Origin: Alteromonas sp. KUL42
Lineage (GTDB): Bacteria > Pseudomonadota > Gammaproteobacteria > Enterobacterales > Alteromonadaceae
Direction: 5' to 3'
Assembly (NCBI RefSeq): GCF_006538325.1
Contig: NZ_BJKK01000008.1
Span: 62,001-126,000, forward strand
DNA: 64,000 nucleotides
A program made the translations under genes and the position numbers. A model generated the notes under the pieces. It made no database searches. It saw nothing but the letters and a program-made list of their open reading frames with translations, and had not been told where the DNA came from. Below, piece after piece: positions 35,384-44,794 of the stretch (position 1 is the first letter of the stretch; each line of letters begins with the position of its first letter).

Positions 35384-36619
35384 CTAAGCGTGCTGTAAAT
35401 TACTAATGGTGTTGTAAAGCGCAGATAGGCTGACGGCAACATCATATTCAGTAATAGATTCTGCTGGATGATGGCTTATACCACCTTTGCACCGTGTGAA
35501 TAACATAGCTACCGGACAAATATCAGCCATTGCCATGGCATCGTGTCCTGCACCTGATGCGAGTATTCTCGGGTTAATTCCTGACGCTTCAACGCCCTTA
35601 ACAAGGGCTTGTTTTAAATGCTCATTGCATTTTACGGCAGGGGCACTGTGGGTTTGTTCAATACTGAGTTTCAATTGACGCCTTGCTGCAATTGCATTGA
35701 AGCTATCGATAATTTCTGAAAGCGCCTTGTCGCGAAGTTCGTCATCTTCACTTCGAATATCTAATGAGAATAACGTGCGGCCCGATATCACATTCACGCC
35801 GTTGGGCGCATTTTCTATTTTGCCCACCGTTGCTACTACACCAGGGCGATGTTGGCTAATGTGCTCCACGGCCAAAATCATTTCTGATGCACAACTTAGA
35901 GCATCGTATCGCATCGACATCGGAACGGTTCCTGCGTGACCAGCCATGCCCTCTACGGTCATGTTATAACGCTTAGCACCGGCAATGGCACTAACCACAC
36001 CCACAGGTAAGTCTTCTTGCTCAAGCACTGGGCCTTGTTCAATATGCAGTTCTAAATAACCCAAAATATCGGTGCGGGCGATGCTGGCACTGGCAATATC
36101 GTCAAAGCTCAAGCCAAAATTATTCATGGCTTGCTCAAGGCTAATGCCATTGGCATCTTTTAGGTATCGCCAGTTTTCCTGCCATTGCCCAGTAAGTGCG
36201 CGACTACCTAATAAGGTTGTTCCAAATCGGGTGCCTTCCTCATCACAAAAACCAACGATGTCTATGTGAAAGGGGAATTTTGTGCGTGTGCCATCAAACA
36301 TAGCAACTAGAGATATTGCCGCTACTACACCCAACATGCCGTCATATTTTCCGCCATTGGGTACAGTATCTAAATGGCTGCCAAGAATAAGCCTAGGTGC
36401 ATTGGGTACACTAGAGGTATAACGCCCCCAAATGTTACCCACGGCATCCTGCCAAGTTGTCATGCCGGCTTCAATCATCCAGCCCGAGGTTAACTGATTC
36501 GCCAACTTGTGTTGTTCGGTAAGGTAACGCCTGTCCAAACAATGTGGGTCTTGGCTAAGGCTACCCAAGGTCTCACAGCGGGCCATTACTTGCGTAGCAA
36601 GTTCGCTGAACTCACCCAT
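35384..36619 (-). CDS. Allantoate amidohydrolase (M20-type zinc hydrolase)
   Basis: A 411-residue member of the AllC/HydC family of the M20 peptidase group. Metal-binding signatures are GSHLDTVPNGGKYDG, CDEEGTRFG, and the C-terminal SGAGHDAM and GGISHHPAES. The family also includes N-carbamoyl amino acid hydrolases, but the overlap with the ureidoglycine aminotransferase gene favours allantoate as substrate, giving ureidoglycine, ammonia and CO2. Its ATG overlaps the last eight bases of that upstream gene, a coupled arrangement. It is the likely Klebsiella HpxK counterpart. Confidence 0.88.
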   Translation of the reverse strand: MGEFSELATQVMARCETLGSLSQDPHCLDRRYLTEQHKLANQLTSGWMIEAGMTTWQDAVGNIWGRYTSSVPNAPRLILGSHLDTVPNGGKYDGMLGVVAAISLVAMFDGTRTKFPFHIDIVGFCDEEGTRFGTTLLGSRALTGQWQENWRYLKDANGISLEQAMNNFGLSFDDIASASIARTDILGYLELHIEQGPVLEQEDLPVGVVSAIAGAKRYNMTVEGMAGHAGTVPMSMRYDALSCASEMILAVEHISQHRPGVVATVGKIENAPNGVNVISGRTLFSLDIRSEDDELRDKALSEIIDSFNAIAARRQLKLSIEQTHSAPAVKCNEHLKQALVKGVEASGINPRILASGAGHDAMAMADICPVAMLFTRCKGGISHHPAESITEYDVAVSLSALYNTISNLQHA

Positions 36620-37871
36620 TCACAGCTCCTGATGCTGAATCATTTGCATGGTCGTTGTATACCGTAAGGGCAGCATCTACGCCTTTACCCACATTGACTG
36701 AAAAACCTTGCATTCGAAGTACGGTTTCAAGTGACTGTAGGGTATGCAAAACTGCGTCTTCGCGAGCGTTATAGCCCATCGTACCAATGCGCCAAATTTT
36801 TCCTTTTAGCGGGCCAAAGCTGGTACCAATTTCGATGTTGAAACGAAGTAGTAAGGTTTCGCGTACTTGCTCTCCTTCTACGCCATCAGGAATATAAACA
36901 CCCACTACGTTATTCATTTTGTGTTTCAGGTCGCCAAACGGTTGTAGCCCCATGGCTTGTATACCCGCCAGCATGGCATCGCCAGCAACCTTATGACGCG
37001 CTATTACTTGCTGTTGACCTTCTTCCAAATGAACCCGCGCACATTCTCTTGCGCAGAAAAGCATGCTTGCTGCTTCGGTATGGTGGTTTAAACGTTCTTC
37101 ACCCCAATAATCCATGATCATAGGTAAATCGAAATAGTTAGAACAAATTTTAGGGCCTCGCGCTGATTCGTGATGCGCATCGCGAATTCCGGCTTCAACA
37201 TGATGTCGGGTGCGAACGGTTTTTACGAATTTATCACTTAATGTAATAGGTGCGCTGCCTGAAGGGCCGCCCAAACACTTTTGTAAACCCACAGATACCG
37301 CATCAAGTTTCCATGCATCTACGTCTAGCGCGTTGCCTCCCACTGACGCAGTGGCATCGCAGTAAAACAAGACATCGTGTTTTTCACAAATGTCACCAAT
37401 ACCGGCAAGCGGCTGTAGCATGGTGGTTGATGTATCACCCTGTACAATTGCCAGAAGTTTTGGTTTTACTTCTTTAATGGCTTCTTCAATTTGTTCAGGC
37501 GTAAATACTTCTCCCCACGGCACTTCAATAGTATGCACTTCTGCGTCGGCCCGTTCAGCAATTTCAGCAAGCAGGTGGCCGAAACGACCAAAAATGGGAA
37601 CCAGTACTTTGTCACCTGGTTCAATTGCCGATACCAATACCGCCTCAATGCCGGCTCTTGAGGTACCGTCAACTAGAAATGTTTGTTGGTTTTTGGTGTT
37701 AAACACATCGCGGTATAACGCCATCACATCATTCATGTAACCTGTCATTACTGGGTCGTATTGGCCTACCAGTTGAGTGGCCATCGCCGACAATACCCTT
37801 GGGTAGCAGTTGATTGGGCCGGGGCCCATTAGCAAACGCGGCGGTGGAGACAAAGGTGATAAATGTTGCAT
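36612..37871 (-). CDS. pucG: Ureidoglycine-glyoxylate aminotransferase
   Basis: A 419-residue fold-type I PLP enzyme of the serine-glyoxylate/alanine-glyoxylate aminotransferase group. The start LLMGPGPINCYPRVL and the pyridoxal-binding Lys in VGLQKCLGGPSG (about residue 200) are clear. Resemblance to PucG/HpxJ, and the neighbouring allantoate amidohydrolase, support transfer of the amino group of S-ureidoglycine to glyoxylate, giving glycine and oxalurate. A plain alanine-glyoxylate aminotransferase is the alternative. It starts 11 bases before the next gene ends, in a five-gene run. Confidence 0.85.
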   Translation of the reverse strand: MQHLSPLSPPPRLLMGPGPINCYPRVLSAMATQLVGQYDPVMTGYMNDVMALYRDVFNTKNQQTFLVDGTSRAGIEAVLVSAIEPGDKVLVPIFGRFGHLLAEIAERADAEVHTIEVPWGEVFTPEQIEEAIKEVKPKLLAIVQGDTSTTMLQPLAGIGDICEKHDVLFYCDATASVGGNALDVDAWKLDAVSVGLQKCLGGPSGSAPITLSDKFVKTVRTRHHVEAGIRDAHHESARGPKICSNYFDLPMIMDYWGEERLNHHTEAASMLFCARECARVHLEEGQQQVIARHKVAGDAMLAGIQAMGLQPFGDLKHKMNNVVGVYIPDGVEGEQVRETLLLRFNIEIGTSFGPLKGKIWRIGTMGYNAREDAVLHTLQSLETVLRMQGFSVNVGKGVDAALTVYNDHANDSASGAVNG

Positions 37872-37881
37872 GAATAAGCTC

Positions 37882-38700
37882 CTAGATAAGAACCTGCGCT
37901 AACATGCGCAAGCCAGTAATGATGAGAACAACAGCGAAGATTTTTTTCAGTAAACCTGCATCAAGTTTGCTTGCGATAGTTGCGCCAATAGGGGCGAACA
38001 ACACAGTCAATGGCACAATACAAGCGAAGCCAAGCAAGTTAACGTAACCGTATGTAGCAAAAGGGGCGTCGGTTGGAGTAGCACCTGCAAACAGTAAGGT
38101 AATAGCCGCAGGCAGTGAGATGATGAGGCCAACCGCTGCCGCAGTACCTACGGCCTTGTGTGCAGGATAGTTGCAAAAGGTGAGTGTGGGTACGGTAAGT
38201 GTACCGCCACCTATACCTACCATAGAACTAAATAGCCCAATACAGGTTGCCATAATAGACTGACCGCCACGACCAGGAAGGCCTTGGAATAGTGCGTCCT
38301 TTTTACCTATTAGCATGTTAAGTGCAGACAAGGTGGCAATAATGCCAAACAGCAAAGTAAGGAATGTTGGGTTAACCTGCGTAACCAAATAACTACCCGC
38401 AAGTACGCCAATGAGAATGAATACCGCCCAGGCCTTAAGTAAATCAAAATCTACATTGCCTTTTTTGTTGTGGGCCCTAATTGAGCTTACCGATGTGGGT
38501 ACAATAGTGGCGAGTGAAGTTGCTGTGGCAATGACCATTGCACTTTCAGGAGAAACCCCAAGAGCCTGAAATAGAAAGAATAGGACGGGTACGATGACTA
38601 TACCTCCGCCCACGCCAAGCATACCGGCTAGTAGCCCAGCAAACACTCCGGTGCCAATTAACGACAATATGACCGTTAAGTTATCCATTAAAAATTGCAT
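37882..38700 (-). CDS. TauE/SafE-family anion transporter
   Basis: A 272-residue membrane protein with eight or so helices and the two-fold repeated motif of the TauE/SafE family (GVFAGLLAGMLGVGGGIVIVP and SSMVGIGGGTLTVP). Family members move small organic or sulfonate anions across the inner membrane. In this operon it could export an end product such as oxalate or oxamate, or import a substrate; this is inferred from the neighbours only. It is 10 bases upstream of the aminotransferase gene. Confidence 0.85.
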   Translation of the reverse strand: MQFLMDNLTVILSLIGTGVFAGLLAGMLGVGGGIVIVPVLFFLFQALGVSPESAMVIATATSLATIVPTSVSSIRAHNKKGNVDFDLLKAWAVFILIGVLAGSYLVTQVNPTFLTLLFGIIATLSALNMLIGKKDALFQGLPGRGGQSIMATCIGLFSSMVGIGGGTLTVPTLTFCNYPAHKAVGTAAAVGLIISLPAAITLLFAGATPTDAPFATYGYVNLLGFACIVPLTVLFAPIGATIASKLDAGLLKKIFAVVLIITGLRMLAQVLI

Positions 38701-38810
38701 TGATAATTCTTCTCTTCAACGTGAATTGATTGGCGGCTTGTGGCATGTGTAAACGCCACTTGAACGCCGCTTTATTACTTTCTTTTTCTACTTTTTACGC
38801 GTTTTGTGCG

Positions 38811-40388
38811 CTAGATATGACCGGTAAAGGCTTTGCCATCGCTGCGAGGATCACTGGCACCGCTGACAATGCCATCGGTTTCGCGAATAATGGCGCCAGC
38901 ATGGCCCATCAATTCATTGCAAGGATCGACAGTAACCATATCGTGGCCACGGGCAAGTAAGCTTTCACCCACGTATTCCACAAGGTCGCGCTCTGCCTTT
39001 AAGTTGTGACTTTCATCACCCCATGTCCGTCCTAAAAGCCAGCGACCTAATGCAATGGCCTTGTCGATAGGTTGGTTGTGATAGACATGACGGGCAAACA
39101 GTGCTGCTTGTGTTTGTGGTTGCCCTTCGCCACCCATGGTGCCATAGCTCATTCTGCGGCCATCTGACAACTCTGCAAATGCTGGGTTGAGGGTATGAAA
39201 TGGCTTTAAACCGGGCGCTAGATACTGTTGGCTATTCGGGTCTAGCGAGAACGACGTTCCACGGTTATTCCATACAATACCAGTTTGAGGGCTAACCACA
39301 CCTGAGCCAAATTCCCAGTAAAGCGACTGTATGTAGCTAACCATACGACCTTCGCTGTCACAGCATCCCATCCAAATGGTGTCGCCAGGTTTGGCAACAT
39401 GAGGCCATGGTTGTGCAGTGTCTAATGCGATATGCTGCACCATTTCATTAAGTGCATCGTCACTGAGTAAGCTTTGCAAATCGACCGGCGTTCGCGACGG
39501 ATCAGTAACATTGGCATTTCTTGCGATAAACGCTTGCTTGGTACACTCAATCAGTAAATGCACCATGTCTGCATCGGTACTACCTAAATGCTGTACTTTG
39601 TCGTACAGCGCCAAAATAATGAGTGACGCTACACCTTGTGTTGGTGCTGGCAAATTGTACAACTTACCTTTGCTGGTGGTAACCGTTAATGGGGTTACAT
39701 ATTTCGCTTTATAGCTGTGAAAGTCGGCCAAACGAATAGGCGAACCAGCAGCTTCTAAATCAAAGGCAAGTTTTTCGGCAAGTTCACCGTGGTAGAAATC
39801 ATCCAATCCTTTGTCTGCTAAATGTGACAACGTTTGTGACAACTGGGTAAGCTTCAATATTTTGCCTTTCTTAAGCGCTTTGCCTTTAATTAAAAACGGC
39901 GAGAAATGCGGATCATCGGCAAGGTCATCAAAAGTTTTATTACTGGCATCAACAAGGCTTTGGGTAACTTCTATTCCCCAGTTTGCCTGACTTATTGCTG
40001 TATCTAGCAGTGTGCGAAGTGGTAACGGCGCTTGCCATTGAGCGCTTATGTCGAGCGCGGCCTGCCAGCCAGCTACCGCGCCAGCAATGGTTAGTGCAGC
40101 TTTGCCGCCACGACTGGGAATAGCATCTAAACCTTCATAAAAACCAGGGGTGGCACCTTGTGCTGCTACGCCTGATGCATCAATACCTATAGGTGCTTTA
40201 CCGGGCTCACTGATTAACCAAAAGCCATCACCGCCTAAGCCATTCATGTGCGGGTATTCAACGGCAATAGAAGCCGCAGCTGCGACCATGGCTTCAATGG
40301 CTGTTCCGCCTTTTTCAAGTATATCTAAACCGACTTGCGACGCGGCGAAATGGGGAGCGGTAAACGCAATATTGGGTTGTTCACTCAT
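38811..40388 (-). CDS. HpxW-like oxamate amidohydrolase (GGT-type Ntn hydrolase)
   Basis: A 525-residue gamma-glutamyltransferase-family Ntn hydrolase without a signal peptide, so cytosolic. The N-terminal subunit starts with the family pattern (GLDILEKGGTAIEAMVAA, MNGLGGDGFW). Thr337 in GDTIWMG is the expected nucleophile after self-cleavage. The length and GRWLLGRTWG and SDPRSDG resemble Klebsiella HpxW, an oxamate amidohydrolase of purine degradation. A conventional GGT would usually be exported and is less likely here. It would yield oxalate and ammonia. It is followed by the TauE-like gene. Confidence 0.75.
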   Translation of the reverse strand: MSEQPNIAFTAPHFAASQVGLDILEKGGTAIEAMVAAAASIAVEYPHMNGLGGDGFWLISEPGKAPIGIDASGVAAQGATPGFYEGLDAIPSRGGKAALTIAGAVAGWQAALDISAQWQAPLPLRTLLDTAISQANWGIEVTQSLVDASNKTFDDLADDPHFSPFLIKGKALKKGKILKLTQLSQTLSHLADKGLDDFYHGELAEKLAFDLEAAGSPIRLADFHSYKAKYVTPLTVTTSKGKLYNLPAPTQGVASLIILALYDKVQHLGSTDADMVHLLIECTKQAFIARNANVTDPSRTPVDLQSLLSDDALNEMVQHIALDTAQPWPHVAKPGDTIWMGCCDSEGRMVSYIQSLYWEFGSGVVSPQTGIVWNNRGTSFSLDPNSQQYLAPGLKPFHTLNPAFAELSDGRRMSYGTMGGEGQPQTQAALFARHVYHNQPIDKAIALGRWLLGRTWGDESHNLKAERDLVEYVGESLLARGHDMVTVDPCNELMGHAGAIIRETDGIVSGASDPRSDGKAFTGHI

Positions 40389-40470
40389 TGTTCTATCCTT
40401 TGCTGTGTGGCAGTGATGGTGCGATTTGTATAGAGAATTACAAAGGTTGCACCTTCAATCGGCAAGATTG

Positions 40471-41709
40471 TTATTTTACGAGTTCTTGCGCCAGTGAAAG
40501 TAGTGCAAGATCACTGCCTTTTTTGCCCACAATTGATAAACCGCATGGGGCATTGTGTAGGGTAAATAATGGCAAATGCAGCTGAGGTAAACCGGCTAGC
40601 CCTGCAATTGCAGTAAGTGCTAGCAATGTATTCCTGTCATTTGCCAAGGTTGTTTCATCGGCGTCACAACGAGGTGCGACTCCCGGTGTAGTGGGAATAA
40701 CTAATACATCGATGTCGTTAAAAAGCGCATTGATATAATCTATTACCACCTGCTGTTGCTGTTTCGCTTGGTGTATATCTTCTTGTGTAATCGTTTTACA
40801 CCAATTTAATCGCAACATTATATCGTCGGCGATATCAGGCTTTTGTTCTGATATCCATGAACCGTGTTGCTGCCATATTTCAGCACCTTGTAAAATACGA
40901 AAAGTGGCAGCCGTTTGTAATTCTTCTGCATCAAGTGCTACTGGATTGACCGTGTTTTGTGCAGTGCGCTTGCTTAGTTGTTCTATCCATTTGAAGCACT
41001 GCGAAGCATGGGCTACTGAATGAAACAGTTGCTTTGCAACGCCAAACTTCAACGTGGCTAAATCTGTATTGTTTTCACCATGCTGTTGCTGGAGTGTTAA
41101 GCCCGCTTGTCCAGTCAGGCTTGTTTGAGTTTGCTTATCAATGACTACCTGACTTACTTTTATCAGTGTGTCTAGATCACGGGTCATCCAACCAACGGTA
41201 TCAAACGATGGTGCCAGTGCCACCATGTTGTCACAAGGTACAGCACCGTGTGTAGTCCTCAGCCCCCACAAACCCTGATAGCTCGCTGGTACACGAATTG
41301 AGCCACCAGTATCTGTGCCAAGACCAATATCAGCCAAATGCGCACTTACTGCAACGGCTGAGCCCGATGATGAACCGCCGGCAATATGTGCTGGCGCGAC
41401 AGGGTTTACCAAGGGCGCATAGTGCTTGTTTTGACCATGTAAGCTGTAGGCCATTTCATCGGTGATGGTCTTGCCTTTGAATACCGCACCTGCCAAGAGC
41501 AATTTTTCAACCGTACTATTGGTTTGCGTAGGCAACGTATGGGTAGCCAGCCAATCTGGGTTGCCCGCAGCGGTTGGAAGCCCCGCAACGTGAAAAAGGT
41601 CTTTTACCGCCAACCCTAAATTCGCAAGCGTATCGCTTTGACTTGTTACATTATTTGCGTTTGCGTTATTTGTTGGAATTGACGACGTTAAAACAAAAGG
41701 TGAATTCAC
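40471..41709 (-). CDS. Amidase-signature hydrolase, AMI1-like
   Basis: A 412-residue amidase-signature enzyme. The catalytic Lys lies in GLAVKDLF, the cis-Ser and Ser nucleophile in GGSSSGSAVAVS and GTDTGGSIRVPAS. The GNPDW and TITDEMAYSLHGQN segments place it near plant AMI1-type indole-acetamide hydrolases rather than GatA. Here, first in an operon with the HpxW-like and PucG genes, an amide or ureide such as oxalurate is a more plausible substrate; this is inferred. The start is GTG with no clear ribosome site. A perfect 18-bp palindrome lies in its promoter. Confidence 0.8.
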   Translation of the reverse strand: MNSPFVLTSSIPTNNANANNVTSQSDTLANLGLAVKDLFHVAGLPTAAGNPDWLATHTLPTQTNSTVEKLLLAGAVFKGKTITDEMAYSLHGQNKHYAPLVNPVAPAHIAGGSSSGSAVAVSAHLADIGLGTDTGGSIRVPASYQGLWGLRTTHGAVPCDNMVALAPSFDTVGWMTRDLDTLIKVSQVVIDKQTQTSLTGQAGLTLQQQHGENNTDLATLKFGVAKQLFHSVAHASQCFKWIEQLSKRTAQNTVNPVALDAEELQTAATFRILQGAEIWQQHGSWISEQKPDIADDIMLRLNWCKTITQEDIHQAKQQQQVVIDYINALFNDIDVLVIPTTPGVAPRCDADETTLANDRNTLLALTAIAGLAGLPQLHLPLFTLHNAPCGLSIVGKKGSDLALLSLAQELVK

Positions 41710-41742
41710 AGCGCATGATCATTGTTATTTTTCTTATTCTCT

Positions 41743-41760
41743 ATGAAACAATTGTTTCAT
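41743..41760. promoter_or_regulatory. Perfect 18-bp palindrome, candidate RpiR operator
   Basis: ATGAAACAATTGTTTCAT is perfectly symmetric and lies 34-51 bases upstream of the amidase GTG, between it and the RpiR-family gene. Position, length and symmetry fit a repressor site controlling the amidase-to-allantoate amidohydrolase operon. No second copy was noticed in this window. Confidence 0.65.
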
Positions 41761-41891
41761 CACTATGTCAAGAGAAACGTTTGTTACTTTTTGTTGCTTA
41801 ATTTGTTTGTGGTTATGTTTGTGGGCTTATAGATTTTGCCGCTTTACAGCAATGTTTAATAAATGATGACAGAAGTGACTAACTGAAAACA

Positions 41892-42728
41892 TTAACGTCT
41901 TGGGCTTTCTAATTCGTCCATTTGAATGTAAACGTCGGTAATAGCTTCAACCCGTTTCGCAGCTTCTTCGCCTAGTTCTTCGTAGGTAAGATTACACAGT
42001 GACGCCACTAAGCTCATTGGTGCGGCATAACTGTCAAAAGGAGATTCACTACCAATGTGGCATACCAACAAATGGTTCACTTGGTCTCGGTAAATTTGTC
42101 CGGTAGGGTCGGTGATAAGCACAGTTTTGCAATGCTTGATACTATTGAGTACAAATTTGAACTGCCTTGTTCTGCGTCTGAAACCAAACAGCACCACAAG
42201 GTCGTTTTCGCCAAGGTCGATAATGTCTTCACTCAGTGTTTGCCCCGGTTGAGGAAGCAAACGAATAGATGTGCGAATTTGTTTTAACTGTTGTCGAAAG
42301 TGTAAGGCGATAGGGTAGGCATTGCGAAATCCAATCAGGGTGATTTGGTTGGCTTTTGCCAGCAGTGACGCAACTTCTTTGAGCACATCCATCGACATAC
42401 CTTCAAAGGTATGTGACAAATTCTTTATTTCGCTCTCAAGTTGCTGAGTATTGCTGGACGCACTAACAACGGGCACTCCTTGCTCACGTAATTGTACGTG
42501 TGTGTCTTTTGCTTGCTGATGCGAGTCAAAACCAAGCTGTCGGAAAAATCGGCTCACCGTGGCTTTGGATGTAGCTGTTTTCTCAGCAATAAGAGATGTA
42601 GATTGGCTTAAGACCGCAATAGGGTTTTGCTGGAGATAGTGCGCAATAGCTTTACCTGACGGCGATAATGATGCGTAGTGCTTTTCAATTTGCTGTAAAA
42701 CGTCATTCGGGCTGCTCTTTTTTGCCAT
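41892..42728 (-). CDS. RpiR-family transcriptional regulator (HTH-SIS)
   Basis: A 278-residue regulator with an N-terminal HTH_6 domain (about 1-75, with TATSKATVSRFFRQLGFDS) and a C-terminal SIS sugar-isomerase-type domain (about 120-250). SIS domains usually bind phosphosugars, but members near ureide genes may respond to pathway intermediates. It is transcribed in the same direction as, and upstream of, the amidase operon, with the palindrome at 41743 in the gap. It probably represses or activates that operon. Confidence 0.88.
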   Translation of the reverse strand: MAKKSSPNDVLQQIEKHYASLSPSGKAIAHYLQQNPIAVLSQSTSLIAEKTATSKATVSRFFRQLGFDSHQQAKDTHVQLREQGVPVVSASSNTQQLESEIKNLSHTFEGMSMDVLKEVASLLAKANQITLIGFRNAYPIALHFRQQLKQIRTSIRLLPQPGQTLSEDIIDLGENDLVVLFGFRRRTRQFKFVLNSIKHCKTVLITDPTGQIYRDQVNHLLVCHIGSESPFDSYAAPMSLVASLCNLTYEELGEEAAKRVEAITDVYIQMDELESPRR

Positions 42729-42946
42729 ACATACCGCCTTAATTACTTGCTGCGATTATTCCACGACTACCACACATTGTACAAATACAAACGCGATTTA
42801 TAGCGATTTTATACATCACCGACGCCAGTCTAATACCAAAGCACAATACAAAAACGCGCCTGTTTTACATGTAATCCGCTACACTTTAATAAAAATGTCA
42901 TTAAGTTGAAATGTAAGGTTGCTAAAGGATGTAAAAGGGGGCGTAA

Positions 42947-43570
42947 GTGGCGCGGCTGTGGTCAGAAATGGTGTTGTTGTTTGTCATACTTCCTTTGGCA
43001 GTATTTTATTGGGTACATCAAGTGGCAGATATGCTGTTGGTTATTCTAGCTGCTATAGGCGTGTATTGCTTGGCAATACTGTTAACCGACACCCAGTTTC
43101 AGCGGAATAAACTGTGGTTGTGGAATAACAATAAAACACACATTAAAAGTGCCTTTAAGTGCTTTGTACCTTGCGCTGCTATTATCGCTAGCGTCGTTTA
43201 TGTTATTGCACCAGAGCGCTTTTTACAGTGGCCGTTGAATGACCCGTGGATGTGGGTGATGACGTTGATGCTTTACCCCGTTATTTCGGTTATTCCGCAA
43301 GAGATCATCTTTCGTACTTACTTCTTCCATCGCTATAAGCGTATTTTGCCTTCTAAGAATGCGCGCTGGGCGCTAAGTACTTTTGTATTTGGGTTTGCAC
43401 ACTTGGTGTATGGAAATTGGTTTGCGGTATTAATTACATGGTGCGGGGGCGCTGTTTTTGGTTATCGTTACATGCAAACCAATTCAATGCCTGTGGTTGT
43501 AATTGAACATACATTGTGGGGCAGCTTTTTGTTTACCGTCGGTTTAGGCTCGTACTTGGTCATTGCTTAG
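42947..43570 (+). CDS. CPBP-family intramembrane metalloprotease-like protein
   Basis: A 207-residue membrane protein with about six helices and a CPBP/Abi domain (about 100-200). The usual first motif EExxxR appears as QEIIFR, so one catalytic Glu is replaced by Gln; the second-motif region FGFAHLVYGNW and the later IEHTLWG are present. It may be an altered or inactive protease, or use other ligands. The start is GTG with AAAAGGGGG just upstream. It is monocistronic. Confidence 0.8.
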   Translation: MARLWSEMVLLFVILPLAVFYWVHQVADMLLVILAAIGVYCLAILLTDTQFQRNKLWLWNNNKTHIKSAFKCFVPCAAIIASVVYVIAPERFLQWPLNDPWMWVMTLMLYPVISVIPQEIIFRTYFFHRYKRILPSKNARWALSTFVFGFAHLVYGNWFAVLITWCGGAVFGYRYMQTNSMPVVVIEHTLWGSFLFTVGLGSYLVIA

Positions 43571-43656
43571 CAATATCAGTAATCAGTAATATCGATAATG
43601 AAGTTAAGGTAGATTTCACAGTAAATGCCATAAAAAATACTACAAAAATCGAAATT

Positions 43657-44706
43657 TCAACTTGGTGCGACAGGGGATAAACTACAGCGTTTCAAAAACT
43701 GCTGCCACATTTCAACATGCGTGGTCATGGCATCTTGATAGTGCTTAAACCCTTCTTCAGAATTTTGGCGTATGTAAGTCCTAAATTGTGCGCGTAGGCT
43801 TTCTCTTTCCATCCAATCATCCCACAGCGGTGCAAGCTTGTAGTGATACTGGTTCACCACACTACCAATGGGTTGTATTTCCTTTATAAAGAACAAGTAA
43901 AACACATTTCGCAGTATTTTGGCTTGCTCACTAGCGCGGCCCTCTGGGCAGCTTATGGCATCAAGGTGGGCTGGTAGTGTTAAGTTTAATTCGCTTAGCG
44001 ACTTATATAAGGTTTGCTGGGTTAACCATAAGGTTGCGGGTAATCGCGCAGAGCGAATAATGTGTAATTGTGTTTCAAGTTCTTTGCTATCAACGGGGTT
44101 TCTAACATCGTTGGTATTAGGCGGTAAAACAGTATTGAGAAAATACAAACTATTAATACTGGCAAGGGCATCTTTATTGTTCTCGGCAGACAACAGGTTT
44201 TCCGGTGTATTCAACGCCAAGCGAAGCTCTTGGCTTGTTTGAATAACATTAGCCCAAGTGAGCGTGAAGTCTTGGGCTTTTAGTGCAGCCCACTGTGCTA
44301 ACTTATTCGCTAATTCTGGGTTGCTTGTTGCGACTGAGTTTTTACAGGATGTAAGTTCAGCAACGACTTGGCTTTCATACACCAAGCGTTGAGATGGCAG
44401 TTGACTCTTACCTAACGACGTATTTCTCAGTGCCACCAGGCGGTTTAATTCACAACCATTTAAAGCGTGAAACTCGCGTAGATTTATATTAACTGGCGCA
44501 ATGTGGTGAATAAGTGTGTCGGTGCTTGCTAGCGGTGGTAGCACGTGTTTTTGGGGCTGAGGTAAATCAGTATCAAGCACATAAGCTAAACGAGATGTGT
44601 AGTCATCTAAGCTTACTTCTAGTTGACTGCCAGAAAAGCAGCCACTTAAAACAAGTGGTATCGCCAGTAAAAACAGGCGTATTGATAACGGACAACAGGT
44701 TCTCAT
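43657..44706 (-). CDS. DUF3080-like lipoprotein
   Basis: A 349-residue lipoprotein with signal MRTCCPLSIRLFLLAIP and lipobox LSGC (about residue 23). The helical mature part contains DDYTSRLAYVLDTDLPQP near its start and resembles the DUF3080 family of gammaproteobacterial envelope proteins, whose function is unknown. The ATG at 44706 gives the signal; a longer frame from 44766 would begin inside the repeats at 44740-44794. It follows the SDR gene on the same strand. Confidence 0.78.
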   Translation of the reverse strand: MRTCCPLSIRLFLLAIPLVLSGCFSGSQLEVSLDDYTSRLAYVLDTDLPQPQKHVLPPLASTDTLIHHIAPVNINLREFHALNGCELNRLVALRNTSLGKSQLPSQRLVYESQVVAELTSCKNSVATSNPELANKLAQWAALKAQDFTLTWANVIQTSQELRLALNTPENLLSAENNKDALASINSLYFLNTVLPPNTNDVRNPVDSKELETQLHIIRSARLPATLWLTQQTLYKSLSELNLTLPAHLDAISCPEGRASEQAKILRNVFYLFFIKEIQPIGSVVNQYHYKLAPLWDDWMERESLRAQFRTYIRQNSEEGFKHYQDAMTTHVEMWQQFLKRCSLSPVAPS

Positions 44707-44739
44707 TATGTTCACTGTGCTATTTATAATTTCCCAAGC

Positions 44740-44794
44740 AAGCCTATCCAAGCTAAGCCTATCCAAACCAAGCTAAGCCATTTCAAGCCAAGTT
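44740..44794. repeat. Imperfect tandem repeat between SDR and DUF3080 genes
   Basis: Three units of 15-20 bases begin at 44740, 44755 and 44775, all starting AAGCC and ending in AAGCT or AAGTT. The first two share AAGCCTATCCAA. The repeat overlaps the SDR stop codon by two bases. Confidence 0.6.

Noticed and set aside
38811-40388. Conventional gamma-glutamyltransferase
   Set aside because: There is no signal peptide, and the operon and HpxW-like motifs favour oxamate amidohydrolase.
42919-43110. Alternative 63-codon frame overlapping the CPBP gene
   Set aside because: It is out of frame with the CPBP protein, which has clear family features and a better ribosome site.
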